DNA of 64,000 bases from Mycobacterium sp. DL99 (GTDB lineage Bacteria; Actinomycetota; Actinomycetes; Mycobacteriales; Mycobacteriaceae): positions 2,249,634 through 2,313,633 of the forward strand of contig NZ_SJOM01000007.1 of the NCBI RefSeq assembly GCF_004762045.1, in the 5' to 3' direction. Shown here in pieces: positions 47,434-59,510 of the stretch. A model generated the notes under the pieces. The model did no database searches. It had not been told where the DNA came from and worked only from the letters and a program-made list of their open reading frames with translations. Made by a program: the position numbers and the translations under genes. Within the stretch, counting starts at the first letter, position 1. Each line of letters begins with the position of its first letter.

Positions 47434-49004
47434 TTGTCGCGCAGCTCCCGGCGCAGGATCTTGCCGGCGGACGACTTGGGGATCGCCTCGATGAACTCGA
47501 CCTGCCGCACCTTCTTGTAGGGCGCCACCAGGCCGGCCACGAACGCCATCACTTCATCGGCGCTCAACTCGGATGAGGGCTGTTTGACCACAAAGGCTTT
47601 CGGCACTTCCTCGCCGGATTCCTTGTCCTGCACACCGATCACCGCGGCATCGGCGATGCCGGGATGGCCCAGCAGCACAGCCTCCAGTTCGGCGGGCGGG
47701 ACCTGGTAGCCCTTGTACTTGATGAGCTCCTTCAGCCGGTCGACGACGTAGACGCAGCCGTCGGAATCGACCTGGGCCAGATCCCCGGTGTGCAGGAAGC
47801 CGTCGGCGTCGATGGTCTCCCGGGTCGCCGCCTCATTGCCGAGGTAGCCGGCCATCACGTTGGGCCCCTTGAACCACAGCTCGCCGGTCTCGCTCAAACC
47901 CTCTGCCGGGATCTCGATTTCCTTGCCGGTGTCGGGGTCGACCAGCTTGCTCACACCGTTGGGAACGGTCCATCCGCACGAGTCCAGCGGTGCGATCGTG
48001 CCGACCGACGCCAGTCCACCGTCATGCGGGGTGATGTGGCTGACCGGGCTCAGCTCGCTCATGCCATAGCCCTGAGACACCGTGCAGCTCAATCGATCTG
48101 CCACGGCGCGACCAAGGTCGGCATCGAGCGAGGCCGCACCGGACAGGACCGCGCGCAGTGAGGACAGGTCATAGGAATCGACCAGTGGGTGCTTGGCCAG
48201 GGCGACGGCCACCGGTGGGGCGATGTAGACGAACGTGCACCGGTGGGTCGCGATGTTGTCCAGGAATTCAGTGAGGTCGAACGACGGCATGATGACGAGT
48301 TGGGCGCGCGCGTGCAGGGCGGCGTTGAGCAGCACCGTCATGCCGTAGATGTGGAAGAACGGCAGCACTGCCAGCAGCCGGTCATCGGCGGTCATGCCCT
48401 GCAGCGGGCGGATCTGTGCCACGTTGGCGGTCAGGTTGGCGTGGGTGAGCATGACGCCCTTGGGGTTCGCCGTGGTGCCCGAGCTGTAGGGGAGTGCGGC
48501 CAGATGCGTGGCCGGATCGAAGCTCACGTCGGGTGCCGGGCCCTGCGCACCGAGGCCGTCGCCGTCGAGCACCACCACCTGGTCGGGGGCCAGACCCGCG
48601 GCGGCCGCGCCCTCGGTGGCCTGCGGCAGCAACGCGCTCACCGTGACCAACAGGCGCGCCTTCGAATCCTTGAGCTGCTTGGCGATGTCACGCGCGGTGA
48701 ACAGCGCGTTGACGGTGGTGGCGGTGGCGCCCGCGCGCAGGATCCCGTGGAACGCGATCGCGAAACCCGAACTGTTGGGGGACAGCAGTGCCACCACGTC
48801 GCCGACGCCGATGCCGCGCGCCGCCAGCCCGCCGGCGAACGCGTCGATCCGGTTCACCAGGTCGCCGTAGCTGGTCTCGGTACCGGACTTGGCGTCCACC
48901 ATGGCGATCCGGCCGGCATCGGCCGCTGACATGCCGGCGAACAGGTAGTCGTAGACGCTGACGGCAGGCAGGTCGACGTCGGGGAATGGGCTGGCGAAAC
49001 TCAT
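47430..49004 (-). CDS. AMP-forming acyl-CoA/coumarate-CoA ligase family protein
   Basis: A 524-residue ANL-superfamily ligase. The P-loop LPYSSGTTANPKGVMLTH, the YGMSELSPVSH motif (A5) and TGDLAQVDSDGCVYVVDRLKELIKYKGYQV (A7-A8) are present, with the catalytic lysine in KSSAGKILRRELRDN. It activates a carboxylic acid to its CoA ester through an adenylate; the 4-coumarate-ligase-like core suggests aryl or medium-chain acids. ATG 49004 follows GGAAGCG. It is 11 nt downstream of the mmcQ-like gene. Confidence 0.93.
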   Translation of the reverse strand: MSFASPFPDVDLPAVSVYDYLFAGMSAADAGRIAMVDAKSGTETSYGDLVNRIDAFAGGLAARGIGVGDVVALLSPNSSGFAIAFHGILRAGATATTVNALFTARDIAKQLKDSKARLLVTVSALLPQATEGAAAAGLAPDQVVVLDGDGLGAQGPAPDVSFDPATHLAALPYSSGTTANPKGVMLTHANLTANVAQIRPLQGMTADDRLLAVLPFFHIYGMTVLLNAALHARAQLVIMPSFDLTEFLDNIATHRCTFVYIAPPVAVALAKHPLVDSYDLSSLRAVLSGAASLDADLGRAVADRLSCTVSQGYGMSELSPVSHITPHDGGLASVGTIAPLDSCGWTVPNGVSKLVDPDTGKEIEIPAEGLSETGELWFKGPNVMAGYLGNEAATRETIDADGFLHTGDLAQVDSDGCVYVVDRLKELIKYKGYQVPPAELEAVLLGHPGIADAAVIGVQDKESGEEVPKAFVVKQPSSELSADEVMAFVAGLVAPYKKVRQVEFIEAIPKSSAGKILRRELRDN

Positions 49005-49015
49005 GGCGCTTCCGA

Positions 49016-49417
49016 TCAGTTCTCGTCGAGTTGTTTGATGAGCCGGCGCGCGGCGACCAGGCGGAACGAGGCGTCGATGAGTTCGCGGACCTCGCCCCAA
49101 TCCACCTTCGCCGCAGTGAAGTCCAGACCGAGCCAGCCGAACGGGCCCATGTAGGCCGGGAAAAAGAAGCGGTTGTCCTGCTCTAGTGCCCGGCGGTCGC
49201 TTTCGTCGACCTTGATCAGCAGTGAATGCGGATACGGCACCATCTCGCCGCGACCCTCGGGTTTGACGTTGCCGCCGTACATGGCGAACATCTTCGGCGC
49301 ACAGAACACCGGCCGGCCCCACGAGATCTTCTCGTAGGCCTCGGGAAACCCCAGGGCGACGGTGCGGAGTTCGGCCAGGCCCACGTCGTCGTCGCTGAAC
49401 ATGATCGGGTGCGGCAT
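49016..49417 (-). CDS. MmcQ/YjbR-family protein
   Basis: A 133-residue protein with the YjbR fold: LRTVALGFPEAYEKISWGRPVFCAPKMFAMYGG and the RRALEQDNRFFFPAYMGPFGWLGLDF region. The family has a DNA-binding-like double-wing shape and unknown function. A TAATCT box 6 nt upstream of the ATG suggests a leaderless transcript that also covers the ligase. Confidence 0.88.
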   Translation of the reverse strand: MPHPIMFSDDDVGLAELRTVALGFPEAYEKISWGRPVFCAPKMFAMYGGNVKPEGRGEMVPYPHSLLIKVDESDRRALEQDNRFFFPAYMGPFGWLGLDFTAAKVDWGEVRELIDASFRLVAARRLIKQLDEN

Positions 49418-49423
49418 GCACCT

Positions 49424-49429
49424 AGATTA
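49424..49429 (-). promoter_or_regulatory. -10 box for leaderless mmcQ-like gene
   Basis: TAATCT on the minus strand lies 6 nt before ATG 49417. Confidence 0.5.
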
Positions 49430-49520
49430 ATGGGACGCCCGGTCCCGCCTGCGGGCGCAACCCAGCAGGCGATTCGGCCGTTCTGCGCCTTGGGCAATCC
49501 TGTGGTGTCACGCTGAATCG

Positions 49521-50942
49521 ATGATCGATCGGCGCGGATTTCTGGTGTTGTCCGCGGCAGGCGCCGCTGCGGCGCTCGGCGCCTGCACGTCACGGACGCC
49601 GTCGGCCGACCTTTCTGGCAAACCCGTCGAAGTCGCGTTCACCGCGGCCGAATCCGACGTCGACCTCGGTGGCGTCGCGGTGCGCACCTGGACGTACACC
49701 GGCACGGTCCCCGCCACCGAGATCCGGTTGCGAAAAGGCCAGACGCTGCGCGTACCGGTGACCAACAAGCTGCCGCAGGAGACCAGCGTGCACTGGCACG
49801 GCCTGGCGATTCCCAATGCGATGGACGGTGTTCCGGTGCTGACCCAGCCGGCGATCGCTCCGGGCGGGAACTTCACCTACGAGTTCGCCGTCCCCGACGC
49901 GGGCACCTACTATCTGCACTCCCACGTCGGGACCCAGCTCGACCGCGGCATGTACGGACCGCTGATCGTGGAGGACCCTGCGGACGGCAAGGACTACGAC
50001 GACGAACTCGTTGTCGTGCTCGATGACTGGATCGACGGCACCGGCACCGATCCGGATCAGGTGGCCGAAAATCTCAAGAGCAAGGGCATGAAGCCGATGT
50101 CCGGTGCGGGACCGATGCTCAGCCCGACGACGCCGCTCGGCGCGGACGGGGGTGATGTCACCTATCCGTACTTCCTGGCGAACGGGCGCACCATCAAGGA
50201 CCCGCAGACGGTCGATTACCGGTCCGGGCAACGTATTCGGCTGCGGATCATCAACGCGGGCGCCGATACCGCGTTCCGGGTCGCGGTGCCCGGTACCGAG
50301 CTGAACGTCACCCATGCCGACGGGTATCCGGTGCAGCCGCAGCGCACTGAATCCGTGATCCTCGGCATGGGCGAACGCGCCGACGCCATCGTCACGCTGG
50401 GGTCCTCGGTTCCGGTGATCGCCGCGGCCGAGGGCAAGGACGGTTATGCGCGTCTGAGCATGCGGGTCGACACGTTGCCGTCAACGCTCGACGTGGAGGC
50501 ATTCGTCAAGACGCTGCGTGCGCGGGCCCCACTGAACACCGCGACACTCAGGCCCACCGCGGCTGTCCTTCTGCCGCAACGCAATCCGGATATCACCGTG
50601 GATCTACGGCTGGCCGGACCGATGGCCGGCTACACCTGGCCGATCAACGGGAAGCTCTACGACCCGCCCGACAACGGCATCGTCCTGGCGAAAGACAAGC
50701 GGGTCCGCATCCGGTTTCTCAGTGAATCGATGATGTTCCATCCGATGCACCTGCACGGCCACACGTTCCAGGTGGTCGGGCGCAGCGGTCCGGCGGCCCG
50801 CAAAGACACCGTTCTGGTGCCGCCCAAACAGACCGTGGAGGTGGACTTCGACACCGACAATCCCGGCAAATGGATTGTCCATTGTCACAACGACTACCAC
50901 CTCGACGGCGGAATGGCGACATTCTTCTCCTACAGCGGCTGA
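49521..50942 (+). CDS. Tat-exported multicopper oxidase lipoprotein
   Basis: A 473-residue cupredoxin-type oxidase. Copper motifs are HWHG (91-94), HSH (133-135), HPMHLHGH and HCHNDYHLDGGM near the C-terminus, giving T1, T2 and T3 sites. The N-terminus DRRGFLVLSAAGAAAALGAC combines a twin-arginine signal and a lipobox at C22. M. tuberculosis MmcO has this same plan and protects from copper. Phenol or Cu(I) oxidation outside the membrane is likely. The gene stands alone, upstream of ligA. Confidence 0.92.
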   Translation: MIDRRGFLVLSAAGAAAALGACTSRTPSADLSGKPVEVAFTAAESDVDLGGVAVRTWTYTGTVPATEIRLRKGQTLRVPVTNKLPQETSVHWHGLAIPNAMDGVPVLTQPAIAPGGNFTYEFAVPDAGTYYLHSHVGTQLDRGMYGPLIVEDPADGKDYDDELVVVLDDWIDGTGTDPDQVAENLKSKGMKPMSGAGPMLSPTTPLGADGGDVTYPYFLANGRTIKDPQTVDYRSGQRIRLRIINAGADTAFRVAVPGTELNVTHADGYPVQPQRTESVILGMGERADAIVTLGSSVPVIAAAEGKDGYARLSMRVDTLPSTLDVEAFVKTLRARAPLNTATLRPTAAVLLPQRNPDITVDLRLAGPMAGYTWPINGKLYDPPDNGIVLAKDKRVRIRFLSESMMFHPMHLHGHTFQVVGRSGPAARKDTVLVPPKQTVEVDFDTDNPGKWIVHCHNDYHLDGGMATFFSYSG

Positions 50943-50964
50943 TCGGCTTGTCGGCGCATTCGAC

Positions 50965-53070
<2,106 letters not shown>

Positions 53071-53082
53071 TCGCAGGGCGTT

Positions 53083-53748
53083 TCAGCGCAGGATCGTGGC
53101 GACGATCCCGGCCAGATAACCCAACCGGGCCACCTCCGAGGGCCGGAACCCCGGACCGCCGGGACGGCCCAGCACTACCGCGGTGTTCGGGTCACCCAAG
53201 GGCGCGGCGGCCAGGGTGGTGTCCATGTCGCGCCACACCCGCGGCACCCAATCCTCGGTGCCGTCGAGTGCGGCGGCGTGCTGCAACGGCAACCATGGAG
53301 CCGACTGGGCCTGCGTCTCGGGAGCGCCGTGACTCCCGGCGATGCGTTCGACGCCGGTTGCGGTGGACCGGACCACGACACACCAGCTGACGCGCAGGAC
53401 CCGGGGTGCTTCTTCGGCGAGCACCTTCAGCCGGCCGGCCTTTGAATGCGCGGCGGCGACGTGGTCGATCAATTCAAGTTCGCGGTGTGCCTCCAGCAGC
53501 CCGGTATGCGGGCGGATGCTGTCGACAAAGACGCCCGACAGGTTCTCGGCGGCAGTGATCAAGGTGTCCGGCATGGAGCCCTGCGGCAGGTCGACGACCA
53601 GATCGTCGATCGCGTAGCCGGCTCCGCGCTCGACGACGTCGAGCGACAGGATGTCGGCACCGACCGAGCCCAGAGCCACGGCGAGTGAGCCGAGGCTGCC
53701 TGGTCGGTCCTCTAGCTGGACCCGCAGCAGATACGAAGGCACGCGCAT
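53083..53748 (-). CDS. ACT-domain protein (Rv3013-like)
   Basis: A 221-residue protein with an N-terminal ACT domain: YLLRVQLEDRPGSLGSLAVALGSVGADILSLDVVERG, residues 4-75. The rest resembles a GAF-like or second regulatory domain with no catalytic motif I can see. ACT domains bind amino acids, so a sensor role is likely. It is convergent with ligA (12 nt apart) and divergent from gatC, as in M. tuberculosis. Confidence 0.88.
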   Translation of the reverse strand: MRVPSYLLRVQLEDRPGSLGSLAVALGSVGADILSLDVVERGAGYAIDDLVVDLPQGSMPDTLITAAENLSGVFVDSIRPHTGLLEAHRELELIDHVAAAHSKAGRLKVLAEEAPRVLRVSWCVVVRSTATGVERIAGSHGAPETQAQSAPWLPLQHAAALDGTEDWVPRVWRDMDTTLAAAPLGDPNTAVVLGRPGGPGFRPSEVARLGYLAGIVATILR

Positions 53749-53831
53749 CACTGTTGCACAGGGCGCGTGCCGGGGCATGCCGGCGCATCGTCGGTTGTAC
53801 TGCCGACGGGAGCCCGATTTGGCGGCTTGAC

Positions 53832-53837
53832 TAGGCT
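53832..53837 (+). promoter_or_regulatory. -10 box for leaderless gatC
   Basis: TAGGCT lies 8 nt before GTG 53846, with no ribosome site. Confidence 0.5.
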
Positions 53838-53845
53838 GCATTGTC

Positions 53846-54145
53846 GTGTCGAAGATCTCCCGAGACGAGGTTGCCCATCTGGCGCGTCTGGCGCGCTTGG
53901 CGCTGACCGACGACGAACTGGACAGTTACGCCGGCCAGCTGGATGCCATCCTCGGCCACGTCAGCCAGATCCAGTCCGTCGACGTCACCGGCGTGGAAGC
54001 GACGGACAACCCACTCAAGGACGTCAACGTCAGCCGGCCTGACGTTGTCGAGCCATGCCTGACGCAGGAAGAAGCGCTGGCCGCCGCGCCGCGCGCCGAA
54101 GACGGGCGCTTCGCCGTGCCGCGGATTCTCGGAGAGGGTGAATGA
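53846..54145 (+). CDS. gatC: Asp/Glu-tRNA amidotransferase subunit C
   Basis: A 99-residue Gat[22 protein letters not shown] at the N-terminus and the conserved [24 protein letters not shown] tail. It stabilises GatA-GatB in the amidotransferase that converts Glu-tRNA(Gln) to Gln-tRNA(Gln) (and Asp to Asn where needed), the only route to Gln-tRNA in mycobacteria. It overlaps gatA by 4 nt. Confidence 0.95.
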   Translation: MSKISRDEVAHLARLARLALTDDELDSYAGQLDAILGHVSQIQSVDVTGVEATDNPLKDVNVSRPDVVEPCLTQEEALAAAPRAEDGRFAVPRILGEGE

Positions 54146-55632
54146 CGAGCATGAGTGAGCTGACCCGTCGCGATGCGGCGACCCTGGGTGCCCAGATCGC
54201 GGCCAAGGAGGTCTCCTCGACCGAGGTGACTCAGGCCCACCTCGACCAGATTGCGGAGACCGACGACCGCTTCAACGCCTTCCTGCATGTGGCGGCCGAT
54301 TCCGCACTGGCCACCGCGGCCCGGATCGACGCCGCCGTGGCCGCCGGTGAGACGCTACCCTCGCCGCTTGCCGGGGTGCCGCTGGCGCTCAAGGACGTCT
54401 TCACCGCCACCGACATGCCCACCACCGCGGGTTCGAAAATCCTCGAAGGATGGCGTGCGCCGTACGACGCGACCGTCACCGCGAAACTGCGCGCCGCGGG
54501 CATCCCGATCCTCGGCAAGACGAACATGGACGAATTCGCCATGGGATCGTCGACCGAGAATTCGGCCTACGGTCCGACGCGTAACCCGTGGAACACCGAG
54601 CGGGTGCCCGGCGGGTCAGGCGGCGGCAGCGCCGCGGCTCTCGCCGCGTATCAAGCTCCGCTGGCCATCGGCACGGACACCGGCGGCTCGATCCGTCAGC
54701 CCGCCGCGCTGACTGCCACCGTCGGCGTCAAGCCGACCTACGGCACGGTCTCGCGGTATGGGTTGATCGCCTGCGCGTCCTCACTGGACCAGGGTGGCCC
54801 CTGTGCCCGCACGGTGCTCGACACCGCGCTGCTGCACCAGGTGATCGCCGGTCATGACCCGCGCGACTCCACCTCCGTCGACGCCCCGGTGCCCGATGTC
54901 GTCGGTGCGGCCCGGGCCGGTGCGGCAGGCGATCTCAAGGGCGTGCGGGTCGGCGTGGTCAAGCAGTTGCGCGGTGAGGGCTATCAGCCCGGCGTGCTGG
55001 AGTCGTTCAATGCCGCCGTCGCCCAGCTGACTGCGCTCGGCGCTGAGGTCACCGAGGTCGACTGCCCGCACTTCGATCATGCGATGGACGCCTACTACCT
55101 GATCCTGCCGTCGGAGGTGTCCAGCAACCTGGCACGTTTCGACGCGATGCGGTTCGGGCTGCGCGTCGGCGATGACGGCACCCACAGCGCCGAGGAGGTC
55201 ATGGCGTTGACCCGGGCCGCCGGATTCGGGCCGGAGGTCAAGCGCCGGATCATGATCGGCACCTATGCGCTGTCGGCGGGCTACTACGACGCCTATTACA
55301 ACCAGGCGCAGAAGGTGCGGACGCTGATCGCCCGCGATCTCGAGCACGCCTACCGGAGCGTCGATGTGCTGGTGTCCCCGGCGACGCCGACGACGGCGTT
55401 CCGGTTGGGGGAGAAGGTCGACGATCCGCTGGCGATGTACCTGTTCGACCTGTGCACGCTGCCGCTGAACCTGGCCGGGCACTGCGGTATGTCGGTGCCG
55501 TCGGGTCTGTCGCCCGACGACGGCCTGCCGGTCGGTCTGCAGATCATGGCGCCCGCCCTGGCCGATGACCGGCTGTACCGCGTCGGCGCGGCCTACGAGG
55601 CCGCCCGCGGTCCGTTGCCCAGCGCGCTGTAA
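54142..55632 (+). CDS. gatA: Asp/Glu-tRNA amidotransferase subunit A
   Basis: A 496-residue amidase-signature enzyme. The Ser-cisSer-Lys triad is K84 (ALKDVF), S159 (GGSGGGS) and S183 (TGGSIRQPA). It hydrolyses glutamine and feeds ammonia to GatB. ATG 54142 overlaps gatC; an ATG three codons on is an alternative. It is followed 49 nt later by pfkA, the same order as Rv3011c-Rv3010c. Confidence 0.96.
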   Translation: MTSMSELTRRDAATLGAQIAAKEVSSTEVTQAHLDQIAETDDRFNAFLHVAADSALATAARIDAAVAAGETLPSPLAGVPLALKDVFTATDMPTTAGSKILEGWRAPYDATVTAKLRAAGIPILGKTNMDEFAMGSSTENSAYGPTRNPWNTERVPGGSGGGSAAALAAYQAPLAIGTDTGGSIRQPAALTATVGVKPTYGTVSRYGLIACASSLDQGGPCARTVLDTALLHQVIAGHDPRDSTSVDAPVPDVVGAARAGAAGDLKGVRVGVVKQLRGEGYQPGVLESFNAAVAQLTALGAEVTEVDCPHFDHAMDAYYLILPSEVSSNLARFDAMRFGLRVGDDGTHSAEEVMALTRAAGFGPEVKRRIMIGTYALSAGYYDAYYNQAQKVRTLIARDLEHAYRSVDVLVSPATPTTAFRLGEKVDDPLAMYLFDLCTLPLNLAGHCGMSVPSGLSPDDGLPVGLQIMAPALADDRLYRVGAAYEAARGPLPSAL

Positions 55633-55681
55633 TTCCCCGCTCGGTCTACTGAAACGGCCGGCGCGGGGCAAGATGGTGCCC

Positions 55682-56713
55682 ATGCGGATCGGAGTTCTCA
55701 CCGGCGGCGGTGACTGTCCTGGCCTGAACGCGGTGATCCGGGCGGTGGTGCGTACCTGCGACCAGCGCTACGGCTCGTCGGTGGTCGGATTCCTCGACGG
55801 CTGGCGAGGTCTGTTGGAGGATCGCCGCATCCAGCTGGCCAACGACGATCGCAATGACCGGCTGCTGGCCAAGGGCGGCACCGTGTTGGGCACCGCGCGG
55901 GTCAACCCGGACAAGCTGCGGGCGGGCCTGGACCAGATCAAGCAGACGCTCGAGGACAACGGGATCGACGTGTTGATCCCGATCGGCGGTGAAGGCACGT
56001 TGACCGCCGCACACTGGTTGTCCGAGGAGAATGTCCCGGTGGTCGGGGTACCCAAGACCATCGACAACGACATCGACTGCACGGACGTGACTTTCGGCCA
56101 CGACACGGCCCTGCAGGTGGCGACCGAGGCCATCGACCGGCTGCACAGCACCGCCGAATCGCACCAGCGCGTCATGCTGGTCGAGGTGATGGGCCGGCAC
56201 GCCGGCTGGATCGCGCTGAACGCCGGGATCGCCTCTGGCGCGCACATGACGCTGATCCCCGAGCAACCCTTCGACGTCGAGGAAGTGTGCCGCCTGGTGA
56301 AGAAGCGGTTCCAGCACGGATCGTCACACTTCATCTGCGTGGTGGCCGAGGGTGCGAAGCCGGCCGAGGGCACCATGCAGCTGCGCCAGGGCGGCATGGA
56401 TGAGTTCGGACACGAGAAATTCACCGGTGTGGCACAGCAATTGGCGCTCGAGGTGGAGAAGCGGATCAAGAAGGACGTCCGGGTCACGGTGCTGGGGCAC
56501 GTCCAGCGCGGCGGCACCCCGACGGCGTATGACCGGGTGCTGGCCACCCGGTTCGGAGTGAACGCCGCCGACGCCGCGCATGCCGGCGAGTTCGGGATGA
56601 TGGTGTCGTTGCAGGGGCAGGACATCGGCCGGGTATCACTGGCCGATGCGACCCGCCACCTCAAACTGGTACCGCAGTCTCGTTACGACGACGCCGCCGA
56701 GTTCTTCGGCTAG
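55682..56713 (+). CDS. pfkA: 6-phosphofructokinase (ATP-type, group III)
   Basis: A 343-residue [16 protein letters not shown] (8-20) binds the phosphoryl donor, PKTIDND (124-130) holds the catalytic Asp, and [11 protein letters not shown] binds fructose 6-phosphate. At the two donor-specificity positions it has Gly105 (ATP-type) and Lys125 (pyrophosphate-type), the mixed pattern of actinobacterial group III enzymes, where ATP use is usual. It commits sugar to glycolysis. ATG 55682 gives the same length as the M. tuberculosis enzyme. Confidence 0.95.
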   Translation: MRIGVLTGGGDCPGLNAVIRAVVRTCDQRYGSSVVGFLDGWRGLLEDRRIQLANDDRNDRLLAKGGTVLGTARVNPDKLRAGLDQIKQTLEDNGIDVLIPIGGEGTLTAAHWLSEENVPVVGVPKTIDNDIDCTDVTFGHDTALQVATEAIDRLHSTAESHQRVMLVEVMGRHAGWIALNAGIASGAHMTLIPEQPFDVEEVCRLVKKRFQHGSSHFICVVAEGAKPAEGTMQLRQGGMDEFGHEKFTGVAQQLALEVEKRIKKDVRVTVLGHVQRGGTPTAYDRVLATRFGVNAADAAHAGEFGMMVSLQGQDIGRVSLADATRHLKLVPQSRYDDAAEFFG

Positions 56714-56722
56714 GCCAGGAGA

Positions 56723-57415
56723 TCACGCGCTCTTGAGCGCTTCGCGGCGTAGCAGCTGCCACATGGACGGGGTGTCAACCGTCGTCGAAATCGTCACGGT
56801 CGCACCGGTTTCGGGTGATTCAGCCACCTTCAGCAAGTAGTCGGCGAGATCGGTGCGCGACGTGAACGCGCCGACCGGGTCGCGCCGGCCGGCGATGTAT
56901 TCGGTGACGTCGGGCAGGTCGAACAGCCCGGACGGCCGCACGATCGTCCAGTTCAGTCCGCTGCCGGTAACGATGTCCTCCATCCTGCGCATGTCGGCGT
57001 AGAGCGTCTTGCCGAAGATGCGGCTGATCACGGGCTGGACCACGCGCAGCGCGAGCGGCGTATCGGTTCGGCCGGGGTAGTCGGCGATCGCGGTGGAGCT
57101 CACGACGGCCAATCGGTCGACTCTGGTGGCGCGCATCGCGGTGACGATGTTGCCGACGCCGACCGAGTAGGTGTCGACCGGATCCATGGTGAACGTGACA
57201 CCCAGGGTGGACAGCACCGCGTCGGCGCCTTCGACTACGGCGCTGACCGCTGCTGCGTCGCGTACGTCGGCTTCGGCCACTGTGAGTGCGGCGTCGGTGA
57301 GCGGGAACTGTTCGGGGTGGCGCGTGACCGCCACGACGGTGTGGCCGGCGTCGAGGGCTCGGCGGGTGAGCAGACGTCCGGTTGCACCGTTGGCGCCGAA
57401 GATGACGATTCGCAT
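56723..57415 (-). CDS. NmrA-like NAD(P)-binding reductase
   Basis: A 230-residue Rossmann protein starting MRIVIFGANGATGRLLTRRAL, with DAVLSTLGVTF and LNWTIVRPSGLFD typical of NAD(P)H-binding NmrA/BLVRB-like members. The Tyr/Lys SDR pair is lost, so it may be a reductase of the biliverdin/flavin type or a redox sensor. It is divergent from a MarR gene with paired inverted repeats between them, indicating MarR control. The pair interrupts the pfkA-gatB order of M. tuberculosis. Confidence 0.88.
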   Translation of the reverse strand: MRIVIFGANGATGRLLTRRALDAGHTVVAVTRHPEQFPLTDAALTVAEADVRDAAAVSAVVEGADAVLSTLGVTFTMDPVDTYSVGVGNIVTAMRATRVDRLAVVSSTAIADYPGRTDTPLALRVVQPVISRIFGKTLYADMRRMEDIVTGSGLNWTIVRPSGLFDLPDVTEYIAGRRDPVGAFTSRTDLADYLLKVAESPETGATVTISTTVDTPSMWQLLRREALKSA

Positions 57416-57432
57416 GTGAACTCTCCCATATA

Positions 57433-57456
57433 GTCACTAACAGTGACAATCACTGT
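57433..57456. promoter_or_regulatory. Overlapping palindromes, candidate MarR operator
   Basis: GTCACT-AAC-AGTGAC (57433-57447) and ACAGTGA-CAA-TCACTGT (57440-57456) are both perfect inverted repeats and share one half-site. They lie between the NmrA-like and MarR starts, 18 nt from the former, so one bound MarR dimer could control both genes. Confidence 0.65.
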
Positions 57457-57491
57457 AGATGACAATCATCGGCAGTGCTAGTGTCCGCAGC

Positions 57492-57965
57492 GTGGCTGAG
57501 GAACCGATCGGTGTGTCCGCGCTCGACCAGCGCATACCGTTTCTGCTGTCCCAACTCGGCGCGTATGTGGCCGAGGGGTTCAAGGCCCGCCTCGAACCGC
57601 TGGGCCTGCATCCCCGGGCCACCGCAGTCCTGCTGGCGCTGGCCGCGGCCGACGGGCAGTCGCAGCGCGAGCTGTACGAACGCCTCGGTCTGCACCGCAA
57701 CGTCATGGTCACGCTGATCGACACATTGGAAGCCGAAGGGCTCGTCGAACGCCGGCAGCACCCCGACGACCGGCGGGCATTCGCCGTGTCGCTGACCGAG
57801 CGGGCGCGCGAGCTGATCCCGGCGCTGGACGCCACGGGTCGTGCACTCGAGGACGAGGTGACGGCGTCGTTGTCGGATGAGGAACGTGCCGCGCTGCGAC
57901 ACGTTCTGCGGCGGCTGTCGGCCGCGGCCGGTCTGATCCCCGGCGTCCACCCCGGACTGGCCTGA
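57492..57965 (+). CDS. MarR-family regulator
   Basis: A 157-residue winged-helix dimeric regulator. The HTH is [50 protein letters not shown], with the DDRR wing typical of MarR. It is likely to repress the divergent NmrA-like reductase and itself and to be released by an aromatic or oxidising ligand. GTG 57492 leaves space for a promoter after the operator; an ATG at 57459 would place the operator almost at the start codon. Confidence 0.88.
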   Translation: MAEEPIGVSALDQRIPFLLSQLGAYVAEGFKARLEPLGLHPRATAVLLALAAADGQSQRELYERLGLHRNVMVTLIDTLEAEGLVERRQHPDDRRAFAVSLTERARELIPALDATGRALEDEVTASLSDEERAALRHVLRRLSAAAGLIPGVHPGLA

Positions 57966-57978
57966 AAAGCTGCCCAAC

Positions 57979-57984
57979 TAGGAT
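57979..57984 (+). promoter_or_regulatory. -10 box for leaderless gatB
   Basis: TAGGAT lies 7 nt before ATG 57992, so gatB can be transcribed separately from gatCA-pfkA. Confidence 0.5.
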
Positions 57985-57991
57985 CGACACC

Positions 57992-59503
57992 ATGTCTGTC
58001 GCTACCGCTGAACTCGTCGACTACGACGACGTCATCGCTGCCTACGAGCCCGTGATGGGCATGGAGGTGCACGTCGAGCTGTCCACGGCCACCAAGATGT
58101 TCTGCGGCTGCGCCAATCAGTTCGGTGCCGAGCCCAACACGCTGGTCTGCCCGGTCTGCCTCGGCCTGCCCGGCTCCCTGCCGGTGCTCAACGAGTCCGC
58201 CGTGGAGGCGGCCATCCGCATCGGTCTGGCGCTCAACTGCGACATCGCACCGTGGGGCCGGTTCGCCAGGAAGAACTACTTCTACCCGGACCAGCCGAAG
58301 AACTACCAGATCTCGCAATACGACGAGCCGATCGCGATCAACGGATACCTCGACGTGCCGCTAGATGACGGCACCACCTTCCGCGTCGAGATCGAGCGTG
58401 CGCACATGGAGGAGGACACCGGCAAGCTGACCCACCTGGGCAGCGACACCGGCCGCATCGCGGGCGCGACCACGTCGTTGGCCGACTTCAACCGCGCCGG
58501 CGTGCCGCTGATCGAGATCGTCAGCAGACCCATCGAGGGGACCGGGGCGCGTGCGCCGGAAATCGCCCGCGCCTACGTCACTGCCCTGCGGGATCTGCTG
58601 CGCGGCTTGGACGTATCGGATGTGCGGATGGACCAGGGATCGATGCGATGTGACTCGAACCTGTCTCTCAAGCCGATCGGCGCCGCCGAGTTCGGCACCC
58701 GCACCGAGACCAAGAACGTGAACTCGCTCAAGAGCGTCGAGGTTGCGGTCCGGTACGAAATGCGCCGTCAGGCAGCAGTTCTCAATTCCGGCGGCACCAT
58801 CACCCAGGAGACCAGGCATTTCCACGAGGACGGCTACACCTCGCCGGGGCGCAGCAAGGAGACCGCGGAGGATTACCGCTACTTCCCCGAGCCCGACCTG
58901 GAACCGGTCGCTCCCAGCGCCGAGTTGGTCGAGCGGTTGCGCCAGACCATCCCTGAGCTGCCGTGGTTGGCGCGCAAGCGGATTCAGGAGGACTGGGGCA
59001 TCTCCGACGAGGTGATGCGCGATCTGGTCAACGCCGGTGCGGTCGAGCTGGTGGCAGCCACCGTCTCACACGGCGCCTCCAGCGAGGCCGCCCGCGCCTG
59101 GTGGGGCAACTTCCTGGTGCAGAAGGCCAACGAGTCCCAGATCGAGCTCGACGCGCTGCCGATCACCCCGGCCCAGGTGGCCGCCGTCGTCAAGCTCGTC
59201 GACGAAGGGAAGCTGTCCAACAAACTGGCCCGCCAGGTGATCGAGGGCGTGCTGGCCGGCGAGGGAGAACCCGAGCAGGTGATGACCGACCGCGGGTTGG
59301 CGCTCGTGCGTGATGACTCGGTGATCCAGACCGCTGTGGACGAGGCGCTGGCCGCCAACCCGGACGTCGCGGAGAAGATCCGCGGCGGCAAGATCCAGGC
59401 CGCCGGTGCGATCGTCGGTGCGGTGATGAAGGCGACCAAGGGTTCGGCCGACGCCGCCCGGGTTCGTGAGCTGGTCCTGGCCGCGTGCGGCCAGAGCGGG
59501 TAA
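57992..59503 (+). CDS. gatB: Asp/Glu-tRNA amidotransferase subunit B
   Basis: A 503-residue GatB. The kinase-like core begins [23 protein letters not shown] and contains [17 protein letters not shown], with cysteines for the zinc site; the YqeY tail domain ends [23 protein letters not shown]. It phosphorylates mischarged Glu-tRNA(Gln) and uses ammonia from GatA. It is separated from gatA and pfkA by the MarR/NmrA pair. Confidence 0.97.
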   Translation: MSVATAELVDYDDVIAAYEPVMGMEVHVELSTATKMFCGCANQFGAEPNTLVCPVCLGLPGSLPVLNESAVEAAIRIGLALNCDIAPWGRFARKNYFYPDQPKNYQISQYDEPIAINGYLDVPLDDGTTFRVEIERAHMEEDTGKLTHLGSDTGRIAGATTSLADFNRAGVPLIEIVSRPIEGTGARAPEIARAYVTALRDLLRGLDVSDVRMDQGSMRCDSNLSLKPIGAAEFGTRTETKNVNSLKSVEVAVRYEMRRQAAVLNSGGTITQETRHFHEDGYTSPGRSKETAEDYRYFPEPDLEPVAPSAELVERLRQTIPELPWLARKRIQEDWGISDEVMRDLVNAGAVELVAATVSHGASSEAARAWWGNFLVQKANESQIELDALPITPAQVAAVVKLVDEGKLSNKLARQVIEGVLAGEGEPEQVMTDRGLALVRDDSVIQTAVDEALAANPDVAEKIRGGKIQAAGAIVGAVMKATKGSADAARVRELVLAACGQSG

Positions 59504-59510
59504 TCGCCCG

